In this document: piece after piece, positions 8,979 to 17,320 of the stretch
Layout of the letters: each line of letters opens with the position of its first letter
Numbering within the stretch: position 1 is the first letter of the stretch
NCBI GenBank assembly: GCA_903907955.1
Contig: CAIVPZ010000109.1
Coordinates: 62,001-126,000 of the forward strand
Source of the DNA: an uncultured Acetobacteraceae bacterium
Lineage (GTDB): Bacteria; Pseudomonadota; Alphaproteobacteria; Acetobacterales; Acetobacteraceae
Direction of reading: 5' to 3'
DNA: 64,000 bases
Notes under the pieces: model-generated
Told to the model about the DNA's origin: nothing
The model's input: the letters and a program-made list of their open reading frames with translations, nothing else
Database searches by the model: none
Made by a program: the position numbers and the translations under genes

Positions 8979-9764
8979 CTATACCCGCCCAACCACCGCC
9001 GCGATGAGTACCGCGACCTGCTCGCCTGTTCCGCGTGCACGCGCTGGCTGCGTCGGTTTGCGCAGGTCACAACGCGCCAGCACCGCCGGCAAAGCCGCGG
9101 CGATCAGTGCGCGCGGAAAACGCCCGGTCGCTTCGTTCAGAAGCTGCCGCCCCCACACCGCCAGGTCCGCCAGCACCCCGCGCAGCGCCGGCAGGTCCGG
9201 CCGCGCGATGACGTCGTGCAGGCCGAGGCCATGCGCCGCGAGCACATCCTCGGGCAGCAGGCAGCGCCCCTGGCGGGCCAGCGCCCGCACGCTGCGCAGG
9301 TGGCCGGCGACGCCATAGGCGGTGCCAAGCCGGGACAGGCGCGGCAGCAAAGCCGCATCGGCCCCGAGTGCCCGACCGGCCGCCACGGCGAGCGCACCCG
9401 CCGTTCCCTGCAGATAGGCCTGCCAGTCCGGCCGCGTGGGGATCGACGGCCCGGCCTCCGCCTCGCGGGCGGCGATCATCGCCAGCAGGTCGGGGGCATG
9501 CAGGGTGCCGGTGTCCAGCGCCGTGCCGAGCGGGGTGGCCACCTCGTGGTTGCGGCGCGCGCCTTCGACCACTTCGCGCCACCATTGCAGACGGATCAGG
9601 GCCAGCGTCGGCTCGCTGGTCACTTCGCGGGCGCGCGCCAGTTCGTGGTTGAAGGCGTACAGCGCCAGCAGCGTGGCGCGGCGGTCGGGAGGGGCGAACA
9701 GGGCGGTGAAGAACCGGTCGGGATCGTGCCGCCGCACGAAGGCGATCAGGGTGGCGTCGGTCAT
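8979..9764 (-). CDS. Squalene/phytoene-synthase-fold protein, NDUFAF6-like
   Basis: A 261-residue protein of the squalene/phytoene synthase superfamily. At the place of the first aspartate-rich substrate motif it reads LYAFNHELARAREVTSE instead of DxxxD, followed by LIRLQWWREVVEG. This pattern resembles the mitochondrial complex I assembly factor NDUFAF6 more than catalytic synthases. The second motif region (GTAYGVAGHLRSV) also lacks the usual aspartates. I therefore expect an assembly or lipid-binding role rather than prenyl-diphosphate condensation. This is inference. In many alphaproteobacteria such a gene sits close to yajC-secDF, and yajC is nearby here. Confidence 0.78.
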   Translation of the reverse strand: MTDATLIAFVRRHDPDRFFTALFAPPDRRATLLALYAFNHELARAREVTSEPTLALIRLQWWREVVEGARRNHEVATPLGTALDTGTLHAPDLLAMIAAREAEAGPSIPTRPDWQAYLQGTAGALAVAAGRALGADAALLPRLSRLGTAYGVAGHLRSVRALARQGRCLLPEDVLAAHGLGLHDVIARPDLPALRGVLADLAVWGRQLLNEATGRFPRALIAAALPAVLARCDLRKPTQPARARGTGEQVAVLIAAVVGRV

Positions 9765-10019
9765 GCCGCGGCTCTGCCCGCGAATGCCGGCGCGCGCAAG
9801 CGTGAGGGGCGCCGGGTTGACGCCACGCCGCCGCGTCCATAGCTAGCGGGGGCGTCGTTGCGGCCCCGTCGGGCGGCGCTCGGTGCGCTGGCGCGCCGAT
9901 GCAGACGGCAGATTCGCCTGCGGAGCAAGGGCGGGGGAGCCTGCCTGTCCGCGTGCCACCGCGTAAGCCTTTGGCGATCAATGGTTTGCTCGCCTCCATC
10001 CTCTCCCAAGGAGCCTCTC

Positions 10020-10598
10020 ATGTTCCGCGTCCTCGAAAAGCTTTATGAAGCGATCACGCTTGGCGCCGTGCTCGCGCTGGTGCTGATCGTCTGGTTTCAC
10101 GGCTCCGATTTGTTGAGCGCCCATTACTGGGGACCGTTCTTTACCTGGTTGCATGTGGTCTCCGGGATCACCTGGATCGGGCTGCTGTATTATTTCAACC
10201 TCGTGCAGATTCCGACCATGCCGAAAATTCCGGCCGAACTGAAGCCGGCGGTCGGCAAGTTCATCGCGCCGGAAGCGCTGTTCTGGTTCCGCTGGTCGGC
10301 GCTGGCGACCATCGTCACCGGGCTGATCGTCGCGACGCTGAACGGTTATGTGATGGACGCGCTGACGCTGGCCAGTTCGCAGCGCACCATTGGCACCGGC
10401 ATGTGGCTCGGCGCCATCATGGCGTTCAACGTGTGGTTCATCATCTGGCCGAACCAGAAGAAGGCGCTGGGCATCGTCAAGGTCGACGACGCGCCCAAGG
10501 CCCGCGCCGCCCGCGTGGCGATGCTTACCAGCCGCATCAATTTCGTGCTGTCGGTGCCGATGCTCTATTGCATGGTGGTGTTTCGGTTCCTCGGGTAA
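10020..10598 (+). CDS. PuuD-like urate hydroxylase membrane domain protein
   Basis: A 192-residue membrane protein. The start is set by a clear ribosome-binding site (AAGGAG at 10009-10014) six bases before the ATG. It has an N-terminal helix, then WLHVVSGITWIGLLYYFN with a conserved histidine and glycine, further hydrophobic segments (WSALATIVTGLIVATL, GAIMAFNVWFIIWPNQKKAL) and a final helix. This matches the membrane domain of PuuD-type proteins. The cytochrome c domain of full-length urate hydroxylases is absent, so the urate function is uncertain; homologues of this short form are often just called PuuD-like. Confidence 0.75.
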   Translation: MFRVLEKLYEAITLGAVLALVLIVWFHGSDLLSAHYWGPFFTWLHVVSGITWIGLLYYFNLVQIPTMPKIPAELKPAVGKFIAPEALFWFRWSALATIVTGLIVATLNGYVMDALTLASSQRTIGTGMWLGAIMAFNVWFIIWPNQKKALGIVKVDDAPKARAARVAMLTSRINFVLSVPMLYCMVVFRFLG

Positions 10599-10613
10599 GC
10601 GGCGGATATCCGC

Positions 10614-10636
10614 GGGGCCCCGGTGACCGGGGCCCC
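10614..10636. terminator. Perfect 10-bp hairpin between convergent genes
   Basis: GGGGCCCCGG (10614-10623), loop TGA, CCGGGGCCCC (10627-10636). It lies between the ends of the PuuD-like gene (+) and yajC (-), where a bidirectional terminator is expected. No T-run is present on either strand. Confidence 0.6.
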
Positions 10637-10644
10637 GGCTGCCG

Positions 10645-11091
10645 TCAACCTTCCTTCTTGGCCGCGTCCGGCCTGGCCGCGTCCTTCTTGCCGAACAGCC
10701 CCTTGAACAGGTCGCCGAGCTTCGGCGCTTCGCCCACCGGGCCGGCCGGCCGGACCGGCTTGGCGTCGTTGGCGGGTTGCGGCGTGATCACCGCGGTGAT
10801 GGTCTCGCGCAGCACCGTGATGCGCACGTTCGGCGCGATTTCCAGTTCGATCTCGCGCTCCTGCGGGGTTTTCGGTGCCTTGGTCACCACCGCCAGCACG
10901 CCGCCGCCGGTCACCACCTTGTCGCCGCGCTTCAGCGCCGACAGGGCCGCCTTCATTTCCTTCTGGCGGAGCTGCTGCGGACGGATCAGCAGGAAATAGA
11001 ACACCGCGAAAATCAGGATCAGCGGCATGAACTGGGTCAGGGCACCCACGGCGCCGCCGGCGTCCTGGGCGTAGGCTGGAGAGATCAGCAT
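10645..11091 (-). CDS. yajC: Preprotein translocase accessory subunit YajC
   Basis: A 148-residue protein with the YajC pattern: a short N-terminus (LISPAYAQ), one membrane segment (about 20-42: FMPLILIFAVFYFLLIRPQQ), then QKEMKAALSALKRGDKVVTG and a small beta domain. The C-terminal 45 residues are a low-complexity K/A/P-rich tail. YajC associates with SecDF-YidC at the translocon. The usual partners secD and secF do not follow on this strand; the next gene downstream is a convergent PuuD-like gene. Confidence 0.93.
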   Translation of the reverse strand: MLISPAYAQDAGGAVGALTQFMPLILIFAVFYFLLIRPQQLRQKEMKAALSALKRGDKVVTGGGVLAVVTKAPKTPQEREIELEIAPNVRITVLRETITAVITPQPANDAKPVRPAGPVGEAPKLGDLFKGLFGKKDAARPDAAKKEG

Positions 11092-11176
11092 TGGGAGGGT
11101 TCCGGGTTGCTATGAGGTGGGCGGGACCATAGTTTCCGCCCCCCGCACGTCAAGCTTGCCGAAAGACACCCGCCCG

Positions 11177-12058
11177 ATGGACCTGCGTCGCCTGATGGAA
11201 ACCCTGACCCGGATCGCCGAGGCGGTGGAACGGCTCGCCCCGCCGCCGCCGCCGCGGCCCGACCTCGCCGGCGCCGAGGGGTTCGTCTGGCACCCAGCTA
11301 CGCCGCCCGCCACCGGCGGGCTGCTGCTGCCGGTGGCGCGCATCGCGCGGGTCGATATTTCCCTGCTGCAGGGGATCGAACGGCAGAAGGGCATCATCCT
11401 GGAGAACACCCGCCGCTTCGTGCGCGGCCTGCCGGCCAACAACGCCATGCTGTGGGGCGCGCGCGGCATGGGCAAGTCCTCGCTGGTGAAGGCGGCCCAC
11501 GCCGCCGCCAACGCCGAGCGGCCGGGCAGCCTGGCACTGATCGAAATCCAGCGCGAGGACATCGCCTCCTTGCCCGACCTGCTGCGTTTGCTGCGCGGTG
11601 AATCGCGGCGCTGCCTGATCTTCTGCGACGATCTTTCCTTCGAGCGCGAGGATGCCGGCTACAAGGCGCTGAAATCGGTACTCGACGGCGGCATCGAGGG
11701 ACGGCCGGAGAATGTGCTGTTCTACGCCACCTCCAACCGCCGGCACCTGATGCCGCGTGACATGATCGAGAACGAACGGTCGACCGCCATCAACCCGTCG
11801 GAGGCGACCGAGGAGAAGGTGTCGCTGTCGGATCGGTTCGGGTTGTGGATCGGATTCCACAACTGCGACCAGGCGGTTTTCTTTGCCATGGTCGAAGGGT
11901 ATGCCGGCGCTTTCGGGATCGGCCTGGAGCCGGAGCAACTGCATGCTGCGGCGGTGGAATGGTCGGTGACCCGCGGCGGCCGGTCGGGCCGGGTGGCCTG
12001 GCAGTTCATCCAGGATCTGGCGGGGCGGCTTGGGGTGACGGTGCCGGCTTCCGGTTGA
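11177..12058 (+). CDS. DUF815-family P-loop ATPase
   Basis: A 293-residue AAA-like ATPase. The start chosen is MDLRRLMETL, because the upstream in-frame ATG at 11117 adds 20 residues unlike the family. Walker A is GARGMGKSS (about 94-102) and Walker B is CLIFCDDLSF. YATSNRRHLMPRDM and the conserved block ending EKVSLSDRFGLWIGF are DUF815 hallmarks. Function is unknown. The gene is divergent from yajC, an arrangement common in alphaproteobacteria. Confidence 0.9.
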   Translation: MDLRRLMETLTRIAEAVERLAPPPPPRPDLAGAEGFVWHPATPPATGGLLLPVARIARVDISLLQGIERQKGIILENTRRFVRGLPANNAMLWGARGMGKSSLVKAAHAAANAERPGSLALIEIQREDIASLPDLLRLLRGESRRCLIFCDDLSFEREDAGYKALKSVLDGGIEGRPENVLFYATSNRRHLMPRDMIENERSTAINPSEATEEKVSLSDRFGLWIGFHNCDQAVFFAMVEGYAGAFGIGLEPEQLHAAAVEWSVTRGGRSGRVAWQFIQDLAGRLGVTVPASG

Positions 12059-12299
12059 TTCCAAACAAGATCATCCGGGATCATTCCGTCCCGTCCAGGC
12101 GCTCCCAGGTGACCTTACGGAGCCGATCCCCAGTACCGGCGCAGCGGCGGCGTCGGATCGTGTGAACGATTGACCGGCGGTAGCGATGCCCAGCGCGCTG
12201 GCGATTTTTGCCTGGGCAATAAGGGTCCGCAGGGGGGGGGCGATTTTCAGGGAGGCTGGTTGGGGTCCAAAACCGCCAAAAAACCCAGCGATCTCAGAA

Positions 12300-12375
12300 T
12301 GGTGCCCAGGGGCGGAATCGAACCACCGACACTGCGATTTTCAGTCGCATGCTCTACCAACTGAGCTACCTGGGC
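12300..12375 (-). tRNA. tRNA-Phe (anticodon GAA)
   Basis: The minus strand folds as a complete 76-nt tRNA including an encoded CCA. The acceptor stem is GCCCAGG/CCTGGGC, the D arm GCTC-AGTTGGTA-GAGC, and the anticodon arm TGCGA-CTGAAAA-TCGCA with GAA at positions 34-36. The T arm has GGTTCGATTCC. The discriminator base is A. It lies just downstream of yacG on the same strand, as in many alphaproteobacteria. Confidence 0.97.
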
Positions 12376-12426
12376 CCGCCGCAGATGCGTCGGAGGCGGC
12401 GGAAGTAGCCCAACACGGCGTTGCGA

Positions 12427-12636
12427 TCAACCCGGCAAATCGTCATCGGACGGCAACTCTTCCACAGGCCCCGCCGGAACGCGGTAGGTTTCGCCGAACC
12501 AGCGGCCAAGATCGATCTGAGCGCAACGGGCGCTGCAGAACGGGCGGAAGCGCGGCGTTCCCGAATCCGTGGCAATCGGCTTGCCGCAGATCGGGCAGGC
12601 CGGTGGACGGGCACCGGCGGTCTCGGGTTTGCTCAT
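12427..12636 (-). CDS. yacG: DNA gyrase inhibitor YacG, zinc-binding
   Basis: A 69-residue protein. The start chosen overlaps the RNase E/G stop as ATGA. Four cysteines form a zinc knuckle: C14 and C17 (CPIC) and C34 and C38 (CSARC), followed by IDLGRWFGETYRVP, the family signature. YacG binds the C-terminus of GyrB and inhibits gyrase in E. coli. The acidic tail ends DDDLPG. It is the last protein gene of the infA-maf-RNase-yacG operon and precedes tRNA-Phe. Confidence 0.95.
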   Translation of the reverse strand: MSKPETAGARPPACPICGKPIATDSGTPRFRPFCSARCAQIDLGRWFGETYRVPAGPVEELPSDDDLPG

Positions 12637-13739
12637 GCGTCGAGGCTCCAGGCGCAAGCGGGCAGGGTCGGGTCGATGCGCACCGGGAAGGGGCGTCCGG
12701 TGCGGCGCTGCCAGTCTGCCAGCGCTGCCTTGTCGCCGCGCAAGGCCGCCTCCACCGCGGGGGCCACACGCAGCGCGGGAACACGATGCGGTTGTGCCGC
12801 CAGGGCAGCATCGGCCGCGCGCAGGGCCGCGAGTCCGGCGGCATGCGGGCCGGCCAGCAGCTCGTGCAGCGGCGGATGCACCCGCGGGCGCAGGATTTCG
12901 GCCAGGCCGAGCGCGGTGAACCCGAGCAGGCGCGGCGCCAGCGGGTCGGTGTCCAGCGCTGCCTGCAGTTCCGGCCCCAGCCGGGGGCGCCGCGCCACCG
13001 ATACCCCGCCGAGATCGACCAGGATGGCGCCTGACAGGTTGCGCAGCCTGACCTGACGGGCCAGCGCGGGCAGCAATGCGCGGTTGGCGGCGAACTGGGT
13101 GCGCGCCTTGGTGCCCCGGGCGCCGGTGGCGGCGCCGAGATCGATGTCGATCGCGGTCAGCGCCGGCGTCGGGTGCACGCTCAGCCGGGCGCCGCCGGGC
13201 AGCGCCGCCGCCGGCTCGGCCAGGGCCGCTGTCTGGGCCGCTATCTCGTCGTCGAAGGCGGTGCGCACCAGGTGCAGCCGCTCGCCCAGCAGCGGGCGCA
13301 GAGCTGCCGCCACCGCCGCGTCGTCGAGTTCGACCGGGGCGTCGGGATGCAGCGCCGCCAGACGCTCAAGGGCGCCAGGACCGCGGCGGAGCAGGGCAGG
13401 GGGGCCGGCGCCGATCAGTGCTGTTTCCGCCCCATCCAGCCGGGCGGTCAGGCGCGGCCCCTTGCCGCCCTGGGCGGCACGCACGATGCGCACCCCCAGC
13501 GCCTGACCCTCGGAGATGCCGGTGCTGCTTTCGCTGTCCGGGAGGAATCCGTCCGTGCCGCCTTCCAGCCGCACGAAGGCGCCCGCCATGGCGGGTACCA
13601 GGGCGGCGATACGGCCGCGGTGGAGGTCGCCGACCCCGTCCGGGGCGCCGGGGCGCCAGACCGCGTAGTCCACCAGGTCCGATCCATCGACCGCGGCGAC
13701 GCGGACCTCGCCGGGGCTGCAGGCCGCCAGCAGCCTCAC
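12633..13739 (-). CDS. Ribonuclease E/G family protein, short form
   Basis: A 368-residue protein, shorter than RNase G (about 490) or RNase E. The GTG start overlaps the maf stop as GTGA; upstream in-frame extension lies in maf and is rejected. Near the N-terminus, GDLHRGRIAALVPAMAGAFV is the S1-like segment common to RNase E/G. SVHPTPALTAIDIDLG corresponds to the catalytic EPTEALVAIDVN-type motif, with the aspartates kept. The zinc-link CPxC region is absent. The family processes rRNA and mRNA; in this operon position alphaproteobacteria usually carry this short homologue. Confidence 0.87.
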   Translation of the reverse strand: MRLLAACSPGEVRVAAVDGSDLVDYAVWRPGAPDGVGDLHRGRIAALVPAMAGAFVRLEGGTDGFLPDSESSTGISEGQALGVRIVRAAQGGKGPRLTARLDGAETALIGAGPPALLRRGPGALERLAALHPDAPVELDDAAVAAALRPLLGERLHLVRTAFDDEIAAQTAALAEPAAALPGGARLSVHPTPALTAIDIDLGAATGARGTKARTQFAANRALLPALARQVRLRNLSGAILVDLGGVSVARRPRLGPELQAALDTDPLAPRLLGFTALGLAEILRPRVHPPLHELLAGPHAAGLAALRAADAALAAQPHRVPALRVAPAVEAALRGDKAALADWQRRTGRPFPVRIDPTLPACAWSLDA

Positions 13740-14323
13740 GGCAGCCGGTAGCCGAGGCCGCGCAGCAGGCTCGCGGTTTCGAACAGCGGCAGGCCCACCA
13801 CATTGGAATAGCTTCCGGAGAGGAAGCGCACATGCGCCGCCACCCGGCCCTGGATGGCGTAGCCGCCGGCCTTGCCGTGCCATTCCCCCGATTCGAGATA
13901 GGCGCGGATCTGCGGCTCGCTCAGGCGGGCGAAGCCGACCACGCTCTCGGCCAGCCGTTCGACGCGGCGGCCGTCCGGTGCGGTCAGCACCACCGCGGTC
14001 AGCACCCGGTGGCGGCGGCCGGAGAGCAGCGCCAAACAGGCGCGTGCCTCGGCCTCGGTCGCCGCCTTGGGCAGGATGCGCCGGCCGCAGGCGACCACGG
14101 TGTCGGCGGCCAGCACATAGGCGTCCGGCGTGGCAGCCGCCGCCGCCTTGGCGCGGGCAAGACGTTGCGCCGCCAGGCGCGGCAATTCGTCGCGCAGCGG
14201 GGTTTCGTCGATGTCGGTCGGGACAACGGCGTCGGGAACAACGCCGATCTGGGCCAGCAGATCGAGGCGGCGCGGGCTGGCCGAGGCGAGGATCAGGCGG
14301 GTCAGGGCGCGGGAACCGGCCAA
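13736..14323 (-). CDS. maf: Maf-family nucleoside triphosphate pyrophosphatase
   Basis: A 195-residue protein with the Maf signature LILASASPRR near the N-terminus, the metal-binding region VLAADTVVACG, and the conserved GKAGGYAIQGRVA and SGSYSNVVGLPL segments. These indicate the YhdE-type dTTP/UTP pyrophosphatase branch, which removes non-canonical nucleotides and affects septum formation. The start is TTG one base after the infA stop. An internal start would remove the LASASPRR motif, so TTG is accepted. The stop overlaps the RNase start. Confidence 0.93.
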   Translation of the reverse strand: MAGSRALTRLILASASPRRLDLLAQIGVVPDAVVPTDIDETPLRDELPRLAAQRLARAKAAAAATPDAYVLAADTVVACGRRILPKAATEAEARACLALLSGRRHRVLTAVVLTAPDGRRVERLAESVVGFARLSEPQIRAYLESGEWHGKAGGYAIQGRVAAHVRFLSGSYSNVVGLPLFETASLLRGLGYRLP

Positions 14324-14324
14324 A

Positions 14325-14543
14325 TCACTTGAAGCGGAATGTGATCCGGCCCTTGGACAGATCGTAGGGGGTCATCTCCACGTTGACCCGGTCGCCGGCC
14401 AGCACGCGGATGCGGTTCTTGCGCATCTTGCCGCTGGTATGCGCCAGGATGACGTGGTCGTTGTCGAGTTTCACGCGGAACATGGCGTTCGGAAGCAGTT
14501 CCGTTACCGTGCCGCTGAACTCGATCATGTCTTCTTTCGACAT
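14325..14543 (-). CDS. infA: Translation initiation factor IF-1
   Basis: A 72-residue protein, exactly the usual IF-1 length. It is an S1-like OB-fold: [27 protein letters not shown], the conserved [19 protein letters not shown] and the end [13 protein letters not shown]-1 occupies the ribosomal A site during initiation. It heads the maf-RNase-yacG operon, separated from hisD by about 105 bases containing one palindromic repeat at the hisD end. Confidence 0.98.
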   Translation of the reverse strand: MSKEDMIEFSGTVTELLPNAMFRVKLDNDHVILAHTSGKMRKNRIRVLAGDRVNVEMTPYDLSKGRITFRFK

Positions 14544-14648
14544 GCGTATCCTTCGTTGTGATGGCGCCGAGGCGGGGCCAGAATCGGCGCAACATGAGCA
14601 TGCGGTAATGCCGGGTCAAGCGCGCGTAGGGAAGGCGGGCGCCGGCGC

Positions 14649-15968
14649 TTAAGGAATGGGGTCCAGGGCAGCGCCCTGGCCTTCCTTGAGTCTTACCGAA
14701 ATGCTCCGGCCATGCGCCTGCAACCCCTCCGCCTCGGCCAGCGCCATTGCCGCCGGGCCGAGGCGGCGCAGCGCGGCGGCGTCGCCGGCGAGCCAGGTGG
14801 TGCGCTTGAGGAAGTCGAACACCGACAGCCCGGAGGCGAAGCGTGCCGTGCGTCCGGTGGGCAGCACGTGGTTCGGCCCGGCCACGTAGTCGCCCAGCGC
14901 CTCCGGGCAGAACGGGCCGAGGAACGCGGCGCCGGCATGGCGGATGCGCGCGAACAGCGCCGCAGGGTCGGCGGTCATGATCTGGAGATGCTCGGGGGCC
15001 AGCCGGTCGGCCAGTGCCGCGGCTTCCTCCCAGTCGCGCACCAGGATGATGGCGCCGTGCCGTTCCCAGGATGCGCCGGCGATGGCGGCGCGGGACAGGG
15101 TGGGCAGTTCGGCGGCGACGGCTGCCGCCACCGCGGCGGCGAACCCTGCATCGTCGGTGATCAGGATGGATTGCGCCGCTTCGTCGTGCTCGGCCTGGGC
15201 CAGCAGGTCGATGGCGACGCGGCGCGCATCCTGGGTGGCGTCGGCGATCACCACCACTTCGGAGGGGCCGGCGATGTTGTCGATGCCGACGCGGCCGAAC
15301 ACCTGGCGCTTGGCCTCGGCCACATAGGCGTTGCCGGGGCCGACGATGCGGTCCACCGGGGCGACGGTGGCGGTGCCCCAGGCCAGGGCGGCGACCGCCT
15401 GGGCACCGCCGACGCGGTAGATTTCGGTGACGCCGGCGCGTGATGCCGCGGCCAGCACCAGCGGGTTGAGCACGCCGCCGGGCGTCGGCACGCACATGGC
15501 GATGCGCGCCACCCCGGCGACACGGGCCGGGATGGCGTTCATCAGCACCGATGACGGATAGGCCGCCTTGCCCCCCGGCACATACAGGCCGACCGAGTCG
15601 AGCGCGTTCCAGCGCATGCCCAGCGTCATGCCCTCGGCATCGGTGAGCCGGAGGTCGGCGGGAAGCTGGGCGCGGTGGAATTTCTCGATGCGGGTGGCGG
15701 CGAGATCGAGCGCTGCGTGCAGGTCGGCCGGCACGGCCTGGACCGCCGCGGCGATTTCGTCGGCGCCGATGCGCAGCCGGTCGGGGGTGACGGCCATGCG
15801 GTCGAAGCGCCGGGTGAGGTCGCACAGGGCGGCGTCGCCGCCGGCGCGCACCTCGGCGATGATGGCGGCGACGGCGGTGTCCACCCGTTCGGTGGTTTCG
15901 CGGGCCTGTTCGAGCAGGGCGCGGAAGGCGGACTCGAAACCGGGGGCGGTGGTGGTGAGGCGGATCAT
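14649..15968 (-). CDS. hisD: Histidinol dehydrogenase, with repeat-derived C-terminal tail
   Basis: A 439-residue enzyme catalysing the last two oxidations of histidine synthesis (L-histidinol to histidine, NAD-dependent, zinc). Visible family motifs are [57 protein letters not shown] (Zn-ligand region), LAPEHLQIM and [14 protein letters not shown]. The ATG overlaps the hisG stop (ATGA). The last 11 codons ([11 protein letters not shown] and neighbours) are the reverse reading of the palindromic repeat at 14652-14690, so the native C-terminus appears to have been replaced by the repeat. Confidence 0.96.
   Translation of the reverse strand: MIRLTTTAPGFESAFRALLEQARETTERVDTAVAAIIAEVRAGGDAALCDLTRRFDRMAVTPDRLRIGADEIAAAVQAVPADLHAALDLAATRIEKFHRAQLPADLRLTDAEGMTLGMRWNALDSVGLYVPGGKAAYPSSVLMNAIPARVAGVARIAMCVPTPGGVLNPLVLAAASRAGVTEIYRVGGAQAVAALAWGTATVAPVDRIVGPGNAYVAEAKRQVFGRVGIDNIAGPSEVVVIADATQDARRVAIDLLAQAEHDEAAQSILITDDAGFAAAVAAAVAAELPTLSRAAIAGASWERHGAIILVRDWEEAAALADRLAPEHLQIMTADPAALFARIRHAGAAFLGPFCPEALGDYVAGPNHVLPTGRTARFASGLSVFDFLKRTTWLAGDAAALRRLGPAAMALAEAEGLQAHGRSISVRLKEGQGAALDPIP
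14652..14690 (+). repeat. Intergenic palindrome repeat, copy 2 (single palindrome, inside hisD 3' end)
   Basis: GGAATGGGGTCCAGGGCAGC followed by GCCCTGGCCTTCCTTGAG. Only the second palindrome (CCAGGGC/GCCCTGG) is present. The copy lies inside the hisD reading frame and supplies its last codons; the hisD stop is at 14649-14651. Confidence 0.8.
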
Positions 15969-16663
15969 GGGCGGGTGGTCAGCGCCGCCCGGAAGCGGGC
16001 GATCCAGGCGCCGACCTGCTCGGGACGGGTTTTCAGGGCGGTGCGGTTGACGATCAGCCGGCTGGTGACGTGGGCGATCACCTCGGTTTCCACCAGCCCG
16101 TTGGCCTTCAGGGTGGAGCCGGTGGCCACCAGATCGACGATCAGCCGGCTCAGGCCGAGGCCGGGGGCCAGTTCCATGGCGCCGTTCAGCGCCACCACGT
16201 CGGCGTTGATGCCGCGGGCGGCGTAGTGGCGGCGGGCGATGTTGGGGTATTTGGTCGCCACCCGCACCCGGCTCCAGGTGCGCGGGTCGTCGCTGCCGGC
16301 GGTGTCGCGCGGCTCGGCCACCGCGACGCGGCAGGCGCCGATGCCGAGGTCGAGGGGGGCGTAGATTTCCGGGTAGTCGAATTCCATCAGCACGTCGGCG
16401 CCGCAGATGCCGAGCTGGGCGGCACCGAAGGCGACGAAGGTGGCGACGTCGAAGCTGCGCACCCGCACCACGTCGAGCGCCGGGTCGTCGGTGGGAAAGC
16501 GCAGCATCCGGCTGTTCTCGTCGGCCAGGTCGGGATGCGGGCGGATGCCGGCGCGCGCCAGCAGGGGGGCGCATTCCTGCAGGATGCGGCCCTTCGGCAA
16601 AGCGAGGATGAGCGGGCCGGCGGCTTCCGGCTCCAGCACGGCGGTGGGGAATGCGACGGTCAT
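15965..16663 (-). CDS. hisG: ATP phosphoribosyltransferase catalytic subunit, short form
   Basis: A 232-residue protein, the short HisG form that lacks the C-terminal regulatory domain and normally works with HisZ. Motifs are LILALPKGRILQECAPLLA at the N-terminus, VRSFDVATFVAFGAAQLGIC, and the PRPP-binding-type LSRLIVDLVATGSTLKANG. It makes phosphoribosyl-ATP, the first step of histidine synthesis. hisZ is not in the window. hisD follows with a four-base overlap. Confidence 0.95.
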   Translation of the reverse strand: MTVAFPTAVLEPEAAGPLILALPKGRILQECAPLLARAGIRPHPDLADENSRMLRFPTDDPALDVVRVRSFDVATFVAFGAAQLGICGADVLMEFDYPEIYAPLDLGIGACRVAVAEPRDTAGSDDPRTWSRVRVATKYPNIARRHYAARGINADVVALNGAMELAPGLGLSRLIVDLVATGSTLKANGLVETEVIAHVTSRLIVNRTALKTRPEQVGAWIARFRAALTTRP

Positions 16664-16708
16664 GGGGCAGGCGTTTACACCGGCCGGAAGCTGGCCGGAA
16701 GGGTTGGC

Positions 16709-17296
16709 TCAGCCGGAGCGCAGGCGGGGTGGCGGGCGCCACCAGGGGCGGCGCGGGGGCGTCGGCGGCGGGTCGATGGTGGGGTAAGGCGGGATCGGGT
16801 CCGGCCGGGGCGGGGGCTGCCTGGATGCGGCGGCGGCGGGGCGGGGCGGGTGCGCGGGGGCGAGGCCGAGCATGCGGCGGATCGGGGCGAGGGTGCGGCG
16901 CGCGGCGGTGCAGGCGAGCAGGTCGGCGGCGGCGGGGTCGGCCAGCAGCGTCTCGAGTTGGGCGGCATAGGCGGCGGCCTCGGCGCCGAGGGCACGGATC
17001 AGCCAGGCGAATTTTGTGGGAAAGACGGGTTTGTGGTGGGGGCCGCTGTGGTTGCTGGCGCGGGGCCGCGGCGGCGGCATGGGGCCGGCGGCGAGGCGGG
17101 CGCGCAGGCGGTCGAGGCGCAGGGCGGCCCGGGCGAGATGCTGCCAGAGCGGGATGATGAGGGCGGCGTGCAGTGGGTGGTTGAGCAAGCGGCGGGCGAT
17201 GAGGGCGGCGAGGTTGCGCAGGATGATGCCGATTCCTGCGGCGAGGTTGGGGGGGGCGGGGTGGGGCTGGGCTTGCATGGAATAAATTCCTAGCAT
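16709..17296 (-). CDS. Hypothetical protein with proline/arginine-rich C-terminus
   Basis: About 195 residues if the ATG at 17296 is used; an alternative ATG at 17278 removes six residues. The first 60 residues are amphipathic and arginine-rich (IILRNLAALIARRLLNHPLH), then KFAWLIRALGAEAAAYAAQL, and the last 60 residues are almost all P, R, A and W. No signal peptide or catalytic motif is seen. It is read on the same strand as hisG. I do not recognise a named family. High GC allows long chance frames, but the ordered N-terminal half and coding bias make a real gene likely. Confidence 0.55.
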   Translation of the reverse strand: MLGIYSMQAQPHPAPPNLAAGIGIILRNLAALIARRLLNHPLHAALIIPLWQHLARAALRLDRLRARLAAGPMPPPRPRASNHSGPHHKPVFPTKFAWLIRALGAEAAAYAAQLETLLADPAAADLLACTAARRTLAPIRRMLGLAPAHPPRPAAAASRQPPPRPDPIPPYPTIDPPPTPPRRPWWRPPPRLRSG

Positions 17297-17320
17297 ACGC
17301 GGGGGCTGGCGGCAAGGGGG

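Noticed and set aside
12231-12240. G10-like run downstream of the tRNA
   Set aside because: Homopolymer in gene-free sequence; no structure or repeat around it.
14649-17315. 888-codon minus frame extending hisD upstream
   Set aside because: The extension covers hisG and the hypothetical gene in other frames; the hisD start at 15968 overlaps the hisG stop and matches the family.
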